From Halomonas sp. Y3 (GTDB lineage: Bacteria > Pseudomonadota > Gammaproteobacteria > Pseudomonadales > Halomonadaceae), in assembly GCF_024137965.1 (NCBI RefSeq), contig NZ_CP099975.1, positions 124,001-188,000 on the forward strand: a stretch of DNA of 64,000 nucleotides, in the 5' to 3' direction. This document shows, one piece after another, positions 36,171 through 46,359 of this stretch. The number at the start of each line of letters is the position of its first letter. The stretch's first letter is position 1. The position numbers were made by a program, and so were the translations under genes. The notes under the pieces were generated by a model. The model was given only the letters and a program-made list of their open reading frames with translations. It made no database searches and had not been told where the DNA came from.

Positions 36171-37558
36171 GAAAGCTGATCCTACTTGTCGTTCTGGGCC
36201 TGGCGCTCGGCGCGCTCTTCGGCCAGCTGATGATGGCGGTGCCCGGCTACTGGCTGGTGCGGGTCGGCGACACCTCCTTCCAGACCTCCTTCTGGTTCGG
36301 CCTGGTCATCCTGCTGGCCGGTTTCCTGGTGCTGCACTTCGTCCTGCGCCTGCTGGTGCATCTGCTCCATCCGGTCTCCAACTTCAAGACGTGGAACGGC
36401 CGCGCCCGCAACCGCAACGCCATGAAGCGTACCGTGCGCGGCCTGGTGGCCCTGGCCGAGGGGCGCTGGAAGAAAGCGGAGAAGTCCCTGGTCAAGGCCG
36501 CCGACGACTCCAGCACGCCGCTGGTCAACTACCTCTCCGCGGCCCTGGCGGCCCACTACCAGGGCCGTTTCGACCAGGCCGATACCCTGCTCAAGCGGGC
36601 GCATCTGAGCACCGAGGGGGCCGACACCGCGGTAGGCCTGATGCAGGCCCAGCTGCTGCTGGACCGCCAGCAGTACGAGGAGGCTCTCGCCATCCTCACT
36701 CGCCTGGACCGCCAGCTGCCCAACCACCCCCAGGTGCTCAAGCAGCTCAAGCAGGCCTACCTCAGCGTCAGCGACTGGGATGGCCTGCGCCGCCTGATGC
36801 CGCGCCTGGGTGCCCAGCAGCTGATCTCCCGGGAGGAGCGCGACCAGCTCGAGCAGCGCGCCTACCGCGAGCTGATCGTGCGCGAGGCCCGCGAAGGCAC
36901 CGATATCGAGAAGGTGCGCGGCCTGTGGGCCGACATGCCCGACCACCTGCGCGGCAATATCGAGCTGATCGTGCTCTACGCCGAGGCGCTGGTGCGCGGC
37001 GGCCAGGAGCCCATCGCCGAGCGGCTGCTGCGCCACTCCCTCAAGGAGGGCTGGGACAGCCGCCTGGTGCTGCGCTACGGTCTGCTCGACGTGGACGCCG
37101 CCCGTCAGCTGGTCACCGCCGAGAAGTGGCTGCAGGAGCGGCCCAACGATCCGGACCTGCTGCTCACCCTGGGTCGGCTATCGCTGCGCAACGCCTACTG
37201 GGGCAAGGCCCAGGAGTACTTCGAGGCGAGCCAGCGCCAGCGCCCCAGCGGCGTGGTCTGTGCCGAGCTGGCCAGGCTCTATGCCAACCTGGGCGAGCAC
37301 AACAAGAGCCAGCTCTTCTACCGCCAGAGCGTTGAGCTGCTCGACAAGTCGCTGCCCTCCCTGCCCCAGCCCCGTGAGGACAAGGACGTGCTGGCCGAGA
37401 AGACGCCCTCTCACGCCAGGAGCAAGGGCAAGGATGACGGCAAGGCCGCCGGTGGTCAGCCGCAGGAAGCGAAAAGCGGTGCCGCCGCGGAGAAGGCCAG
37501 CGCCGCCGAGAAGACCGAGAAGACTGAGAAGAAAGCCGACGAGAAGAAGTCGGCCTGA
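36167..37558 (+). CDS. hemY: HemY-like inner-membrane TPR protein
   Basis: A 463-residue protein with two N-terminal membrane helices (LILLVVLGLALGALFGQLMM, FWFGLVILLAGFLVLHFVLRLL), the GYWLVRVGDTSFQTSFW motif between them, and a cytoplasmic TPR region (about 95-385; LAALAAHYQGRFDQADTLLKRA, LLTLGRLSLRNAYWGKAQEYFE). The C-terminal 60-70 residues are a Lys/Glu/Ala tail beyond the usual family end of about 400. This gammaproteobacterial HemY is not the Gram-positive oxidase of that name; role in haem synthesis is inferred from linkage. Confidence 0.92.
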   Translation: MRKLILLVVLGLALGALFGQLMMAVPGYWLVRVGDTSFQTSFWFGLVILLAGFLVLHFVLRLLVHLLHPVSNFKTWNGRARNRNAMKRTVRGLVALAEGRWKKAEKSLVKAADDSSTPLVNYLSAALAAHYQGRFDQADTLLKRAHLSTEGADTAVGLMQAQLLLDRQQYEEALAILTRLDRQLPNHPQVLKQLKQAYLSVSDWDGLRRLMPRLGAQQLISREERDQLEQRAYRELIVREAREGTDIEKVRGLWADMPDHLRGNIELIVLYAEALVRGGQEPIAERLLRHSLKEGWDSRLVLRYGLLDVDAARQLVTAEKWLQERPNDPDLLLTLGRLSLRNAYWGKAQEYFEASQRQRPSGVVCAELARLYANLGEHNKSQLFYRQSVELLDKSLPSLPQPREDKDVLAEKTPSHARSKGKDDGKAAGGQPQEAKSGAAAEKASAAEKTEKTEKKADEKKSA

Positions 37559-37592
37559 GGCAGGGCGGTTTCGGCCGCCTCGCCATCATTCA

Positions 37593-37622
37593 GCAAGGGG
37601 GCGCCATCCGGCGCCCCCTTGC
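37593..37622 (+). terminator. Intrinsic terminator of hemCDXY
   Basis: Perfect 13-bp stem GCAAGGGGGCGCC / GGCGCCCCCTTGC around ATCC, followed by TGTTGG. Confidence 0.85.
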
Positions 37623-37680
37623 TGTTGGTGGGCCCTGGCGCCGGCGGTGCCGCAAGAATAAGCAGTGCCCTGGCGCACCC

Positions 37681-37716
37681 ACCAAAAGGCTCTTCGCAGA
37701 TCAGCGTGAAGTTGGC
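37681..37716 (+). repeat. 36-bp intergenic repeat, copy 2
   Basis: Second copy of the 7135-7170 sequence (27 of 36 identical). The rest of the 37623-37856 gap holds a small hairpin GGAGGCC-TGC-GGCCTCC near 37752 and two CGGCCTCCCACC repeats, but no gene that I can support. Confidence 0.6.
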
Positions 37717-37856
37717 TGGTGGTGTCTGCTGAGTTTAGCCTTCACCGCCAGGAGGCCTGCGGCCTCCAGTCGCCCGGGGAACTCGGCCTCCCACCATCAA
37801 CCCGGCCTCCCACCTTGTTATCTGTCGCACAGGCTCACGCCGAAGTGCGATGAACC

Positions 37857-37889
37857 AAAAAAGCGGGGCTGCCGATGGCAGCCCCGCTT
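37857..37889 (-). terminator. Intrinsic terminator of the mechanosensitive channel gene
   Basis: On the minus strand: stem GCGGGGCTGCC / GGCAGCCCCGC, 3-base loop, then six T residues. It lies 25 bases past the stop. Confidence 0.9.
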
Positions 37890-37914
37890 GGGTATTGAGG
37901 AGAGAGCCGGCGGC

Positions 37915-40227
37915 TCAGTCCTCGCCGTCGAAGTCCCCCTTGAACTCGGGGTTGGGCTTCGAGCGCGGGTCCTCGGAGCCTGCTCGGCTGCTCTCGCCGG
38001 AGCGGGGCTGGCCGCCGGGGCGCCCGTCGATATCGAAGTCCTGCTGCATGACGCGCAGGTTGGCAGGCGGCGCCGAACCGGTCTTGTCCTGTCCGAAGTA
38101 GAGGGTGGTGTGGGGGAAGGGAATCTCGATGCCGCGGGCGTCGAAGTGCAGCTTGACCAGGCGGTTGAAGGCGCGGCCGGTGGCCCACTGGGTGCCCGGG
38201 GTGGTCTTGATGCGTACCCGGATGTTCACCGAGCTGTCGGCCAGGGCGACAACGCCGGCCACCTCCAGGGGGGCGAGGATGTTCATCTTGAGATCCTCGT
38301 CGGCCGCCAGTTCGTCGAAGGCCTCGCGCAGCGCCAGGATGGCATCATCGATGCTCTCGCGGTAGGCGATACCGTATTCGCCCACGTGGTAGCCGAACTC
38401 GCGCATGTAGTTGGAGACGGTGTCCACGCTGGAGAAGGGCACGATATGGTAGGTGCCGTTGAGGTCGCGGATGCCCACCGAGCGGATGCTTAGGTGCTCG
38501 GCGACCCCGGTGACACCGCCTACCGTGACCACGTCGCCGGTGTTCATGGCGTTCTCCACCTGGATGAAGACGCCGGTGATGATGTCCTGCACTAGCTTCT
38601 GGGCGCCGAAACTGATGGCCAGGCCCAGCATACCGGCACCGGCGATCAGCGGGCCGATATTGATGCCGATCTCCGCCAGCAAGATCATGGTGGTGATGGT
38701 GACCAGGGCGATGGCCAGGGCGTTGCGGAACAGGGTCAGCAGGGTCTTGGCCCGGGCATCGGGCTCGCCGGTGCCGGTATCGGGGTTGAGCTTGTGCTCG
38801 ATCAGGCTGGCCAGCGACAGCCAGAGTCCGATGGCGAAGGCCAGGATCACCGCCACGCTGACCAGTTTGCCGACCAGCGAGCTGCCCGCCTCGGAGGCGT
38901 ACCAGGCGGCCAGGTCGAAGGCACCCCAGGCGTCCAGCACCAGCATGATCACCAGCACCACGATGACGGTGCGGATCAGCCGCAGGGCGTTGGGTACATA
39001 GCTGTTGAGGCGCGGCTCCAGCAGCGGCAGCTTGAGACGCAGGTCATCGGAGAGCCGGATACGCCGGCCGATGGTCTGAGTCAGGAAGCTGGAGGCCAGC
39101 AGGCCCACCACCACGGCGGCGATGGTCTTCAGGGTGGCGAAGAGCACGAAGGGCAGGGCGTCCACCGGGCGCGTCAGGGTCACCGTCAACACCATGACGA
39201 AGTAGGCCAGGGCGAAGAGGTGCCAGGTGCGCGCAAAGAGCTGCAGCGAGATGCGGCTGGCGGTCATGGTGGTCTGCGCCGCCTTGGCGTTGATGGCATC
39301 GCGCAGGCGCCGGCGGTTCTTGAGCACCACGATCACCGCGTAGAGGAAGGCCCCCACCATGATCAGGGTGCCCAGGCCCTGGCCCACGGCCGGCGAGACA
39401 TAGGCGTTGACCAGGGGCACCACCACCATCAGGCCGTAGCCCACCAGGCCGATCAGCCGGGCGATCCAGCGGTTCCAGTAGGAGGCCTCTTCCGCGGAGA
39501 TCGGCAGCAGGCGCAGCCCCTCGTAGCGGGAGGCGAACAGCATGCGCACCGCCGCCTTGAGCAGTTCGATCACCAGGAAGGCGTTGAGAAAGAGCGAGGC
39601 GCGGGTGGAGAGCTCGCCGGTCTCGCCGATGGCGAAGGTGGCGATCAGGTTGCCGCCCAGGTAGGCGAAGGCGACGATCAGCACATCGACCACCGCGGCC
39701 AGCGCCACGCAGATCACCAGGCGCAGCACCGGCGTCAGCCCCTCGCCGCTCTGTGACCACTGGCTGACGCTGGTGAACAGTGGCCGGGCCAGGCGACGGA
39801 AGGCCATGAACAGCGCCAGGGTGGCGAGAATCACCAGGCCCAGGTTGATGGCGGCGCTGGTGAAGGCCTCCACGTCGAAGGTGCTCTCCAGGTCGCGGTC
39901 GAACATGCCGCCGATGGCGTTGACGATGGCCTTGAGCTGGCTGCCGATATCGCTGGCCACGTGGCTGGTGATCTCGGCCAGCTGGCGGGGGAGGGATGGC
40001 TGAGCCTGCCCCGGCGGCGGCTCGGCGGCCGCGGCAGCGGCGGCGCCGCGCAGCTGGTCGATCAGCTGCTGGCGGCTCTGCTCGTTCTCGAGCAGGTCGG
40101 CTAGGGCGGCATTGGCCGAGGGCTGGCCGTCCGGTTCGGCGGGTTGGGCCTGCACCGGCCCGGCGAGCGCCAGCAGGGCGATCAGCATCCAGCCGAGCAT
40201 CAGGGTTAGGGCTCGCATGGGATTCAC
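37915..40227 (-). CDS. Large MscS-family mechanosensitive channel (YbiO-like)
   Basis: A 770-residue protein: signal peptide (ALTLMLGWMLIALLALAGPVQA), a periplasmic Gln/Ala-rich stretch, about ten membrane helices and the conserved MscS core at about 545-720 (pore helix IAGAGMLGLAISFGAQKLVQDIITGVFIQVENAMNTGDVV, beta domain VEHLSIRSVGIRDLNGTYHIVPFSSVDTVSNYMREF). It releases solutes on hypo-osmotic shock, a natural partner to ectoine uptake in a halophile. The C-terminal 50 residues are charged and disordered. I start at GTG 40227 because GGAGG lies 7 bases upstream; ATG 40218 is too far from it. Confidence 0.9.
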   Translation of the reverse strand: MNPMRALTLMLGWMLIALLALAGPVQAQPAEPDGQPSANAALADLLENEQSRQQLIDQLRGAAAAAAAEPPPGQAQPSLPRQLAEITSHVASDIGSQLKAIVNAIGGMFDRDLESTFDVEAFTSAAINLGLVILATLALFMAFRRLARPLFTSVSQWSQSGEGLTPVLRLVICVALAAVVDVLIVAFAYLGGNLIATFAIGETGELSTRASLFLNAFLVIELLKAAVRMLFASRYEGLRLLPISAEEASYWNRWIARLIGLVGYGLMVVVPLVNAYVSPAVGQGLGTLIMVGAFLYAVIVVLKNRRRLRDAINAKAAQTTMTASRISLQLFARTWHLFALAYFVMVLTVTLTRPVDALPFVLFATLKTIAAVVVGLLASSFLTQTIGRRIRLSDDLRLKLPLLEPRLNSYVPNALRLIRTVIVVLVIMLVLDAWGAFDLAAWYASEAGSSLVGKLVSVAVILAFAIGLWLSLASLIEHKLNPDTGTGEPDARAKTLLTLFRNALAIALVTITTMILLAEIGINIGPLIAGAGMLGLAISFGAQKLVQDIITGVFIQVENAMNTGDVVTVGGVTGVAEHLSIRSVGIRDLNGTYHIVPFSSVDTVSNYMREFGYHVGEYGIAYRESIDDAILALREAFDELAADEDLKMNILAPLEVAGVVALADSSVNIRVRIKTTPGTQWATGRAFNRLVKLHFDARGIEIPFPHTTLYFGQDKTGSAPPANLRVMQQDFDIDGRPGGQPRSGESSRAGSEDPRSKPNPEFKGDFDGED

Positions 40228-40398
40228 GCTGTGACCTCCGTCTCGTGCGTGTAGAAGATGATTGTTGAAAAGCACTTGGGATGTTGCCTGCGGCTCATGA
40301 TACGGACTTTGCCCCATGACAACTAGCCGCCCTTGTGACCGCTTGGCTGCCATGTAGAGGCGTTGTATACCCCCCCTGTGTGGTCCGAGCCCCTGGGC

Positions 40399-41709
40399 TC
40401 AGGGCTCGGGAAGCGTCCAGGGGGCAGGGCATTCGGCGGCGGGGTAGAGGCGCTGGGCGGTGGTGGCGCTGCTCCGTTCGACCAGCGCTCTCCTGCCGGT
40501 GTCCAGGGCGGCCAGCAGGGCCTCACTGGGGTGGCGCACCGTCAGCAGGGACAGCTCCTCGCGGTGGGTCACTGCCCCGCACGCCCCGAGCCGCGCCAGC
40601 AGGGGGGCGAGCCTTTCCCCCTTGTGGTCCACCACCAGTCGCAGGCGCTGAGCCTCCATCTCGAGCAGGTTGGCATTGAGCCCCTGCTCGGCCAGGGCGG
40701 CGATGGCCTCGGCCATCAGGCCCGCCTCGATAAAGCCCGCCTCGCGGGGACTGAGCTCCAGCAGCACCTGGTCGTCGCGCAGGATCAGGGCGGGCCGGCG
40801 GTCGCCGTCCCCCGGTGCCGGGCCGATGGTGCTGGGTGGGGCCTCGGGCTCCAGGAAGGAGCGTACCGTCAGCGGAATGCCGGCGCGCTGCAGCGGCGCC
40901 AGGGTGCGCGGGTGGATCACCTTGGCGCCGTGCCAGGTCTGCTCCAGGGCCTCGGCGTAGCTGATCTGCCGGATCTGGCGGGCGTTGGGGAAGCGCCGCG
41001 GGTCGGCGTTGAAGAGTCCCGGCACGTCCTTCCAGACGGTCAGCGCCTCGGCGCCCAGGGCCTCGGCGAGGATGGCCGCGCTGAAGTCCGAGCCTTCACG
41101 CCCCAGGGTGGTCATGGCGCCCCCTGGGGTGGCGCCGATAAAGCCCTGGGTCAGCAGCAGCTCGTCGCACTCGGCGGCAAGGGAGGCGATACGCTCGCGG
41201 GTGGCCGCCCAGTCGATCTCGGCGGCCTGGTGGCGGTCGTCGGTGATGATCAGCGAGCGGGCGTCGCACCAGCGGGTCGCCACGCCTTTCTCGTTGAGCC
41301 AGGCGGACAGCAGGGTGGTGGAGAGCAGCTCGCCCATGCCCACGGTCTGGTCGTAGTGGAAGGGGTAGGGGGCCTCGCGGTGGGCGGCATGGGCGGCATC
41401 CAGTTCGGCCAGCCGCTGCTCCAGGGCGTCCGCCACGGGGGAGTCCGGGCCGAAGAGGTCCTCGGCTACGGCCAGGTGGTCGTGGCGAATCGACTCGAGC
41501 CACCGGTGATAGTCCGCCGCGTCATCGCGACGGGCCGCCGCGAGCAGCGCCTCCAGGGCGTTGGTGGTCTTGCCCATGGCCGAGACCACCAGGGCCCGGG
41601 GGCGCTCGCGCTCATCTGCCAGCAGCGCCGACAGGCGGCGAATGGCCTCGGCGTCCTGGATCGAGGCGCCGCCGAACTTGTAGACCCTGCATCTTGCGAC
41701 CTGCGTCAT
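40399..41709 (-). CDS. Aspartate kinase
   Basis: Phosphorylates aspartate, the first step to aspartate semialdehyde. The 436-residue protein starts with the kinase motif VYKFGGASIQDAEAI, has GEGS-like LTTLGREGSDFSAAILAEAL and VWKDVPGLFNADPRRFPNARQIRQISYAEALE, followed by two ACT-type regulatory stretches (about 300-420). It is a divergent paralogue rather than the standard lysC type. It lies downstream of nspC on the same strand but behind a hairpin terminator. It may supply semialdehyde for carboxynorspermidine (inference). Start ATG 41709 has GGAGGGAG upstream. Confidence 0.88.
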   Translation of the reverse strand: MTQVARCRVYKFGGASIQDAEAIRRLSALLADERERPRALVVSAMGKTTNALEALLAAARRDDAADYHRWLESIRHDHLAVAEDLFGPDSPVADALEQRLAELDAAHAAHREAPYPFHYDQTVGMGELLSTTLLSAWLNEKGVATRWCDARSLIITDDRHQAAEIDWAATRERIASLAAECDELLLTQGFIGATPGGAMTTLGREGSDFSAAILAEALGAEALTVWKDVPGLFNADPRRFPNARQIRQISYAEALEQTWHGAKVIHPRTLAPLQRAGIPLTVRSFLEPEAPPSTIGPAPGDGDRRPALILRDDQVLLELSPREAGFIEAGLMAEAIAALAEQGLNANLLEMEAQRLRLVVDHKGERLAPLLARLGACGAVTHREELSLLTVRHPSEALLAALDTGRRALVERSSATTAQRLYPAAECPAPWTLPEP

Positions 41710-41824
41710 CACGCACTCCCTCCACGATGGCTTTCCTCCACCTTAGAGGCCGGGGCCGCCGCGGGAAAGGGCGGCTTTCGCGCCTTGCGCTCCGGGCAGC
41801 AAGGCGTGCGAGTGCCAGAACGAA

Positions 41825-41849
41825 CTGAAGCCCCGCGAGGGGGCTTCAG
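41825..41849 (-). terminator. Hairpin downstream of nspC
   Basis: A 10-bp stem CTGAAGCCCC / GGGGCTTCAG with a 5-base loop, followed on the minus strand by TTCGTTCT. It separates nspC from the aspartate kinase gene. Confidence 0.75.
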
Positions 41850-41877
41850 GGTCGTGCCAGGCCGTGCGGCAGTCGGC

Positions 41878-43044
<1,167 letters not shown>

Positions 43045-43047
43045 GGC

Positions 43048-44247
43048 TCAGGCCAGGGGATCGTGGTCGGGGTCGAGCTCGACCACCTGCCAGGGCAGGC
43101 CCATCTCGCCGATGCGCGCCATGAAGGGGTCGGGGTCGAGCTGCTCGACGTTGAAGACGCCCGCGCCCTTCCAGATCCCTTCCAGCATCAGCATGGCGCC
43201 GGTCACCGCCGGCACGCCGGTGGTGTAGGAGATCGCCTGGGACTTGACCTCCTCGTAGCACTTCTCGTGGTCGCAGATGTTGTAGATGTACACCTTGCGA
43301 CGCTTACCGTCCTTGATGCCGTCGGCGATGATGCCGATGTTGGTCTTGCCCTTGGTGCGCGGGCCCAGCGAGGCCGGATCGGGCAGCACCGCCTTGAGGA
43401 ACTCCAGCGGGGCGATCTCGGTGCCGTTCACCGTGATCGGCTCGATGCTGGTCATGCCGACGTTCTCGAGCACCTTGAGGTGGGTGATGTACTTGTCGGA
43501 GAAGGTCATCCAGAAGCGGATGCGCTCCAGGCCCTTGATGTTCTGGCACAGGGACTCGAGCTCCTCGTGGTAGAGGAGGTAGATGTCCTTCTCGCCGATG
43601 CCGTCGAAGTCGAACTTGCGCTTCACCGCCAGCGGGTCGGTCTCTTTCCACTCGCCCTGCTCCCAGTAGCGACCCTTCGCGGTGATCTCGCGGATGTTGA
43701 TCTCCGGGTTGAAGTTGGTGGCGAAGGGGTAGCCGTGGTCGCCGCCGTTGGCGTCCAGGATGTCGATGCGGTGGATCTCGTCGAAGAGGTTCTTCTGGGC
43801 GTAGGCGCAGTAGATGTTGGTCATGCCCGGATCGAAGCCGCAGCCCAGGGTGGCCATGTTGCCCGCCTCGGCGTAGCGATCCTGGAAGGCCCACTGCTCC
43901 TTGTACTCGAACTTCGCCTCGTCGGGATGCTCGTAGTTGGCGGTGTCGAGGTAGGGCACGCCGGTCTTCAGGCAGGCCTCCATGATGGTCAGGTCCTGAT
44001 AGGGCAGGGCCACGTGGATCAGCACGTCGGGCTTGAAGGACTCGATCAGCGCGACCAGGTCATCGACGCTGTCGGCGTCTACCTGGGCGGTCTGGATCGG
44101 GCGATCCAGCTGAGCGGCGATCGCCTTGCACTTCGCTTCGTTGCGGCTGGCCAGCAGGATCTCGCTGAAGACCTCGGGATGCTGGGCGCACTTGTGGGTC
44201 ACGACGCCGCCGACGCCGCCGGCGCCGATAATCAGGACTTTGCTCAT
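43048..44247 (-). CDS. Carboxynorspermidine/carboxyspermidine dehydrogenase (saccharopine dehydrogenase family)
   Basis: Reductively condenses aspartate semialdehyde with a diamine (1,3-diaminopropane or putrescine) to carboxynorspermidine or carboxyspermidine. The 399-residue protein has an N-terminal Rossmann motif VLIIGAGGVGGVVTHK, then LDTANYEHPDEAKFEYKEQW, LGCGFDPGMTNIYCAYAQKNLFDEI and DANGGDHGYPFATNFNPEINIREIT, all typical of CANSDH. It heads the operon with nspC. TTGACA at 44275-44280 has no matching -10 at the right distance; no strong ribosome site precedes ATG 44247. Confidence 0.94.
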   Translation of the reverse strand: MSKVLIIGAGGVGGVVTHKCAQHPEVFSEILLASRNEAKCKAIAAQLDRPIQTAQVDADSVDDLVALIESFKPDVLIHVALPYQDLTIMEACLKTGVPYLDTANYEHPDEAKFEYKEQWAFQDRYAEAGNMATLGCGFDPGMTNIYCAYAQKNLFDEIHRIDILDANGGDHGYPFATNFNPEINIREITAKGRYWEQGEWKETDPLAVKRKFDFDGIGEKDIYLLYHEELESLCQNIKGLERIRFWMTFSDKYITHLKVLENVGMTSIEPITVNGTEIAPLEFLKAVLPDPASLGPRTKGKTNIGIIADGIKDGKRRKVYIYNICDHEKCYEEVKSQAISYTTGVPAVTGAMLMLEGIWKGAGVFNVEQLDPDPFMARIGEMGLPWQVVELDPDHDPLA

Positions 44248-44544
44248 GGGGTTTCGAATCCAGATCGGGAAATGTCAACAGTGGTAGGGTCTTATCGGTA
44301 GTGAAGCGCCTCGGCGCCCCCGACCCGATGCCACCCCGGTCTTGGCCTCGCCCGGCTCCCCGCAGGGGGGTAGACGAGTGGGCGCTGATAATGGCGCCCC
44401 CTGAGGCTGGTATCAAGTGGTTTTCGCGTCAAGGGCGCGACCAAAGTCGCAACAGGGGCTGCGGCGACCCGCCTGCGCTCGCGGTGGGGCGCCGCCGGAG
44501 GCCCCGGGGTGGTGGCATAAGGGAGTCGGCTAGAGGCAGAAACG
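44248..44544. other. Intergenic region upstream of the carboxynorspermidine operon
   Basis: About 300 bp between the tmRNA terminator and the dehydrogenase start. It is GC-rich, with short inverted repeats near 44400 (GGCGCTGATAATGGCGCC) and 44350. I see no convincing gene on either strand; it should contain the operon promoter. Confidence 0.5.
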
Positions 44545-44567
44545 AAAAAAGCACCCGTAGGTGCTTG
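44545..44567 (-). terminator. Intrinsic terminator of ssrA
   Basis: On the minus strand: stem AAGCACC / GGTGCTT with a 4-base loop and six T residues, 15 bases past the tmRNA 3' end. Confidence 0.9.
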
Positions 44568-44582
44568 ATTCGTCGACTTGTT

Positions 44583-44963
44583 TGGTGGAGGCGGCGGGAA
44601 TTGAACCCGCGTCCGCCAGCACTCGCCCATTGGCTCTACATGCTTAGATTCCGTTATTTGATTTAACGCCTCTGGCTCCAACGGTCAGGATCCAGCGACG
44701 CGATTCCTCTTAGATTTAGCAACCGGCATGAGGACGCTACCGATTGCGATCCCATCAGTCTTGGCTCATATCCCCTCGGCGATGAATGGGCACATCGCGT
44801 TGGGGCCGGGCAAGAAGCTAACAGCGTTTAAGCTGCCAGCGCGCCCTGAGCGTAGTTGTCGTCGTTTGCGACTATTCATTTGTGATGTTGGATTTACGAG
44901 ATACATCACGCTCTCGGCATGCACCGCAGGGGTTGTCACCGGCGTCGAAACCATGTCGCCCCC
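44583..44963 (-). ncRNA. ssrA: Transfer-messenger RNA (tmRNA)
   Basis: A 381-nt one-piece tmRNA that rescues stalled ribosomes with SmpB. The 5' end GGGGGCGACATGGTTTCGAC and the 3' end GGGTTCAATTCCCGCCGCC followed by TCCACCA form the tRNA-Ala-like acceptor and T arm. The resume codon GCA opens a tag reading frame for ANDDNYAQGALAA, followed by TAA. smpB lies 41 bp upstream on the same strand, so the protein and RNA partners are adjacent. A terminator follows at 44545. Confidence 0.98.
44828..44869 (-). CDS. tmRNA proteolysis tag ANDDNYAQGALAA
   Basis: Thirteen codons plus TAA inside ssrA, starting at resume codon GCA (44869-44867). The C-terminal ALAA is the degron recognised by ClpXP. It is longer than the ten-residue tags of Pseudomonas and E. 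coli by an inserted Gln-Gly and related residues. Confidence 0.93.
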   Translation of the reverse strand, partial: ANDDNYAQGALAA

Positions 44964-44973
44964 TTGATCGCGC

Positions 44974-45003
44974 ATCCTATCAGGATGTGCAGCCTTATGA
45001 CAG
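44974..45003 (-). promoter_or_regulatory. Possible ssrA promoter
   Basis: -35 CTGTCA (45003-44998), 18-bp spacer, -10 TAGGAT (44979-44974), ending 11 bases before the mature 5' end. It would give a short precursor trimmed by RNase P. Confidence 0.5.
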
Positions 45004-45004
45004 C

Positions 45005-45496
45005 CTACCCCCGGTTTTGTTCCCGCATCACGCGTCCCTTCTGGCGCTGCCAGTCGCGGTCCTTCTCGGTGGCTCGCTTGTCGTGCAGCTTCTTGCCCGT
45101 CACCAGGGCCAGCTCGCACTTCACGCGATTGCCTTTCCAGTAGAGCTTGAGGGGCACGCAGGTATGCCCCTTGTCCTGGGTGCGCGAGAAGATCCTGGCG
45201 ATCTCCTTCCTGTGCAGCAGCAGCTTGCGGGTGCGCGTCGGGTCGGCCACCTCGTGGGTGCTGGCGGTGTTGAGCGGCATGATATGGCTGCCCAGCAGCC
45301 AGGCCTCGCCGTCCTTGACCAGGATGTAGGTGTCGGTGAGCTGGGCCTTGCCGGCGCGCAGGCTCTTCACCTCCCAGCCGGCCAGCACCAGGCCTGCCTC
45401 GAACACCTCATCGATGTGATATTCGAAGCGCGCCTTCTTGTTCAAGGCGATGACGTTGCTGCCGGGGCCCTTGCCCTTGCCTTTCTTGTTGGCCAT
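45005..45496 (-). CDS. smpB: SsrA-binding protein SmpB
   Basis: Binds tmRNA and places it in the stalled ribosome A site. The 163-residue OB-fold protein has [54 protein letters not shown] and the basic C-terminal tail [23 protein letters not shown] that occupies the mRNA channel. ATG 45496 follows a GAGG and starts the usual MANKKGKGK; an upstream ATG would add 22 unrelated residues. Divergent from ratA, matching the conserved smpB-ratA-rnfH block. Confidence 0.97.
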   Translation of the reverse strand: MANKKGKGKGPGSNVIALNKKARFEYHIDEVFEAGLVLAGWEVKSLRAGKAQLTDTYILVKDGEAWLLGSHIMPLNTASTHEVADPTRTRKLLLHRKEIARIFSRTQDKGHTCVPLKLYWKGNRVKCELALVTGKKLHDKRATEKDRDWQRQKGRVMREQNRG

Positions 45497-45624
45497 GAAA
45501 CCTCGTGTCTGTCCGTGCCCGTGGCGGCTTTCCCTTCGATATGGGGGGAAGCGTGATACCATTCAAGGCCTGAAATAACGGCTCATGATACGCCCTGGGC
45601 ACTGTGAAGTCAGCGGAGAGCTCA

Positions 45625-46059
45625 ATGCCAACGGTCAACCGAACCGCCATGGTGCGACACACCCCCCAGCAGATGTTCGATCTGGTCAACGACTTCGAGC
45701 GCTATCCGGAGTTCCTGCCCGGCTGTCGGCGTGCACGCCTGATCGAGCGGGATGACTCCCACCTGATCGGCGAGATGACCCTGGGTCGGGCCGGCATCGA
45801 GCAGAGCATTGCCACCCGCAACGACCTGATCGAGCCAGAGCGCATCGAGATGTCGCTGGTCAGCGGCCCCTTCAAGCGCCTGCGCGGGCGCTGGATGTTC
45901 ATCCCCATGGGGGAGAACGCCTGCAAGGTGTGCCTGGAGATGGAGTTCGAGTTTGCCAGCCGGCTGCTCGGCATGGCCTTCGGCAAGCTGTTCCAGCAGG
46001 TGGCGGGCCAGTTGGTGGAGGCCTTCACCCGCCGCGCCGATGACCTCTACGGGCGCTGA
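45625..46059 (+). CDS. ratA: RatA-type START-domain protein (PasT/RatA family)
   Basis: A 144-residue Polyketide_cyc/START protein: VNRTAMVRHTPQQMFDLVNDFERYPEFLPGCRRARL, FKRLRGRWMFIPM, MEFEFASRLLGMAFGKLFQQVAGQLVEAFTRRADDLY. In E. coli RatA blocks 70S formation; homologues relate to COQ10 and ubiquinone function, and which role applies here is open. GGAGAG precedes ATG 45625. It is followed after 3 bp by rnfH. Confidence 0.93.
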   Translation: MPTVNRTAMVRHTPQQMFDLVNDFERYPEFLPGCRRARLIERDDSHLIGEMTLGRAGIEQSIATRNDLIEPERIEMSLVSGPFKRLRGRWMFIPMGENACKVCLEMEFEFASRLLGMAFGKLFQQVAGQLVEAFTRRADDLYGR

Positions 46060-46062
46060 GCC

Positions 46063-46359
46063 ATGGCCGAGATCCCGATCGAGATCGCCTTTGCCCTGCC
46101 CGAGCGGCAGGCCGTGGTGGCGCTGAATGTGCCTCTGGGCACCACGGCCAGCGAGGCGGTCGCCCTGGCCGACCTCCCCGCACGCTTTCCCGACTTGCCG
46201 GCCGAGACCCTTGCCGGGGCCGATCTGGGCATCTTCGGAAAGCGGCTGCGCGAGCCTCAGGTGCACCGCTTGCGTGCCGGCGACCGGGTAGAGCTCTATC
46301 GTCCGCTGCTCATCGACCCCAAGCAGGCACGCCTGGCTCGAGCGGCCTCAAAAGGGTGA
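46063..46359 (+). CDS. rnfH: RnfH-family ubiquitin-like protein (RatB)
   Basis: A 98-residue beta-grasp protein with IEIAFALPERQAVVALNVPLGTTASEAVALA and the conserved GIFGKRLREPQVHRLRAGDRVELYRPLLIDPKQARLARA. The family has no proven biochemical role despite its name; the constant partner is the adjacent ratA. Its stop codon is the first part of the following terminator stem. Confidence 0.93.
   Translation: MAEIPIEIAFALPERQAVVALNVPLGTTASEAVALADLPARFPDLPAETLAGADLGIFGKRLREPQVHRLRAGDRVELYRPLLIDPKQARLARAASKG

Noticed and set aside
44275..44280. TTGACA as the -35 of the carboxynorspermidine operon
   Set aside because: The sequence 17 bases downstream (GAAACC) is not a -10 and lies almost on the start codon.
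44583..44963. tmRNA 3' end as an integration site for a genomic island
   Set aside because: tmRNA genes are common attachment sites, but no integrase, direct repeat of the 3' end or foreign genes follow.
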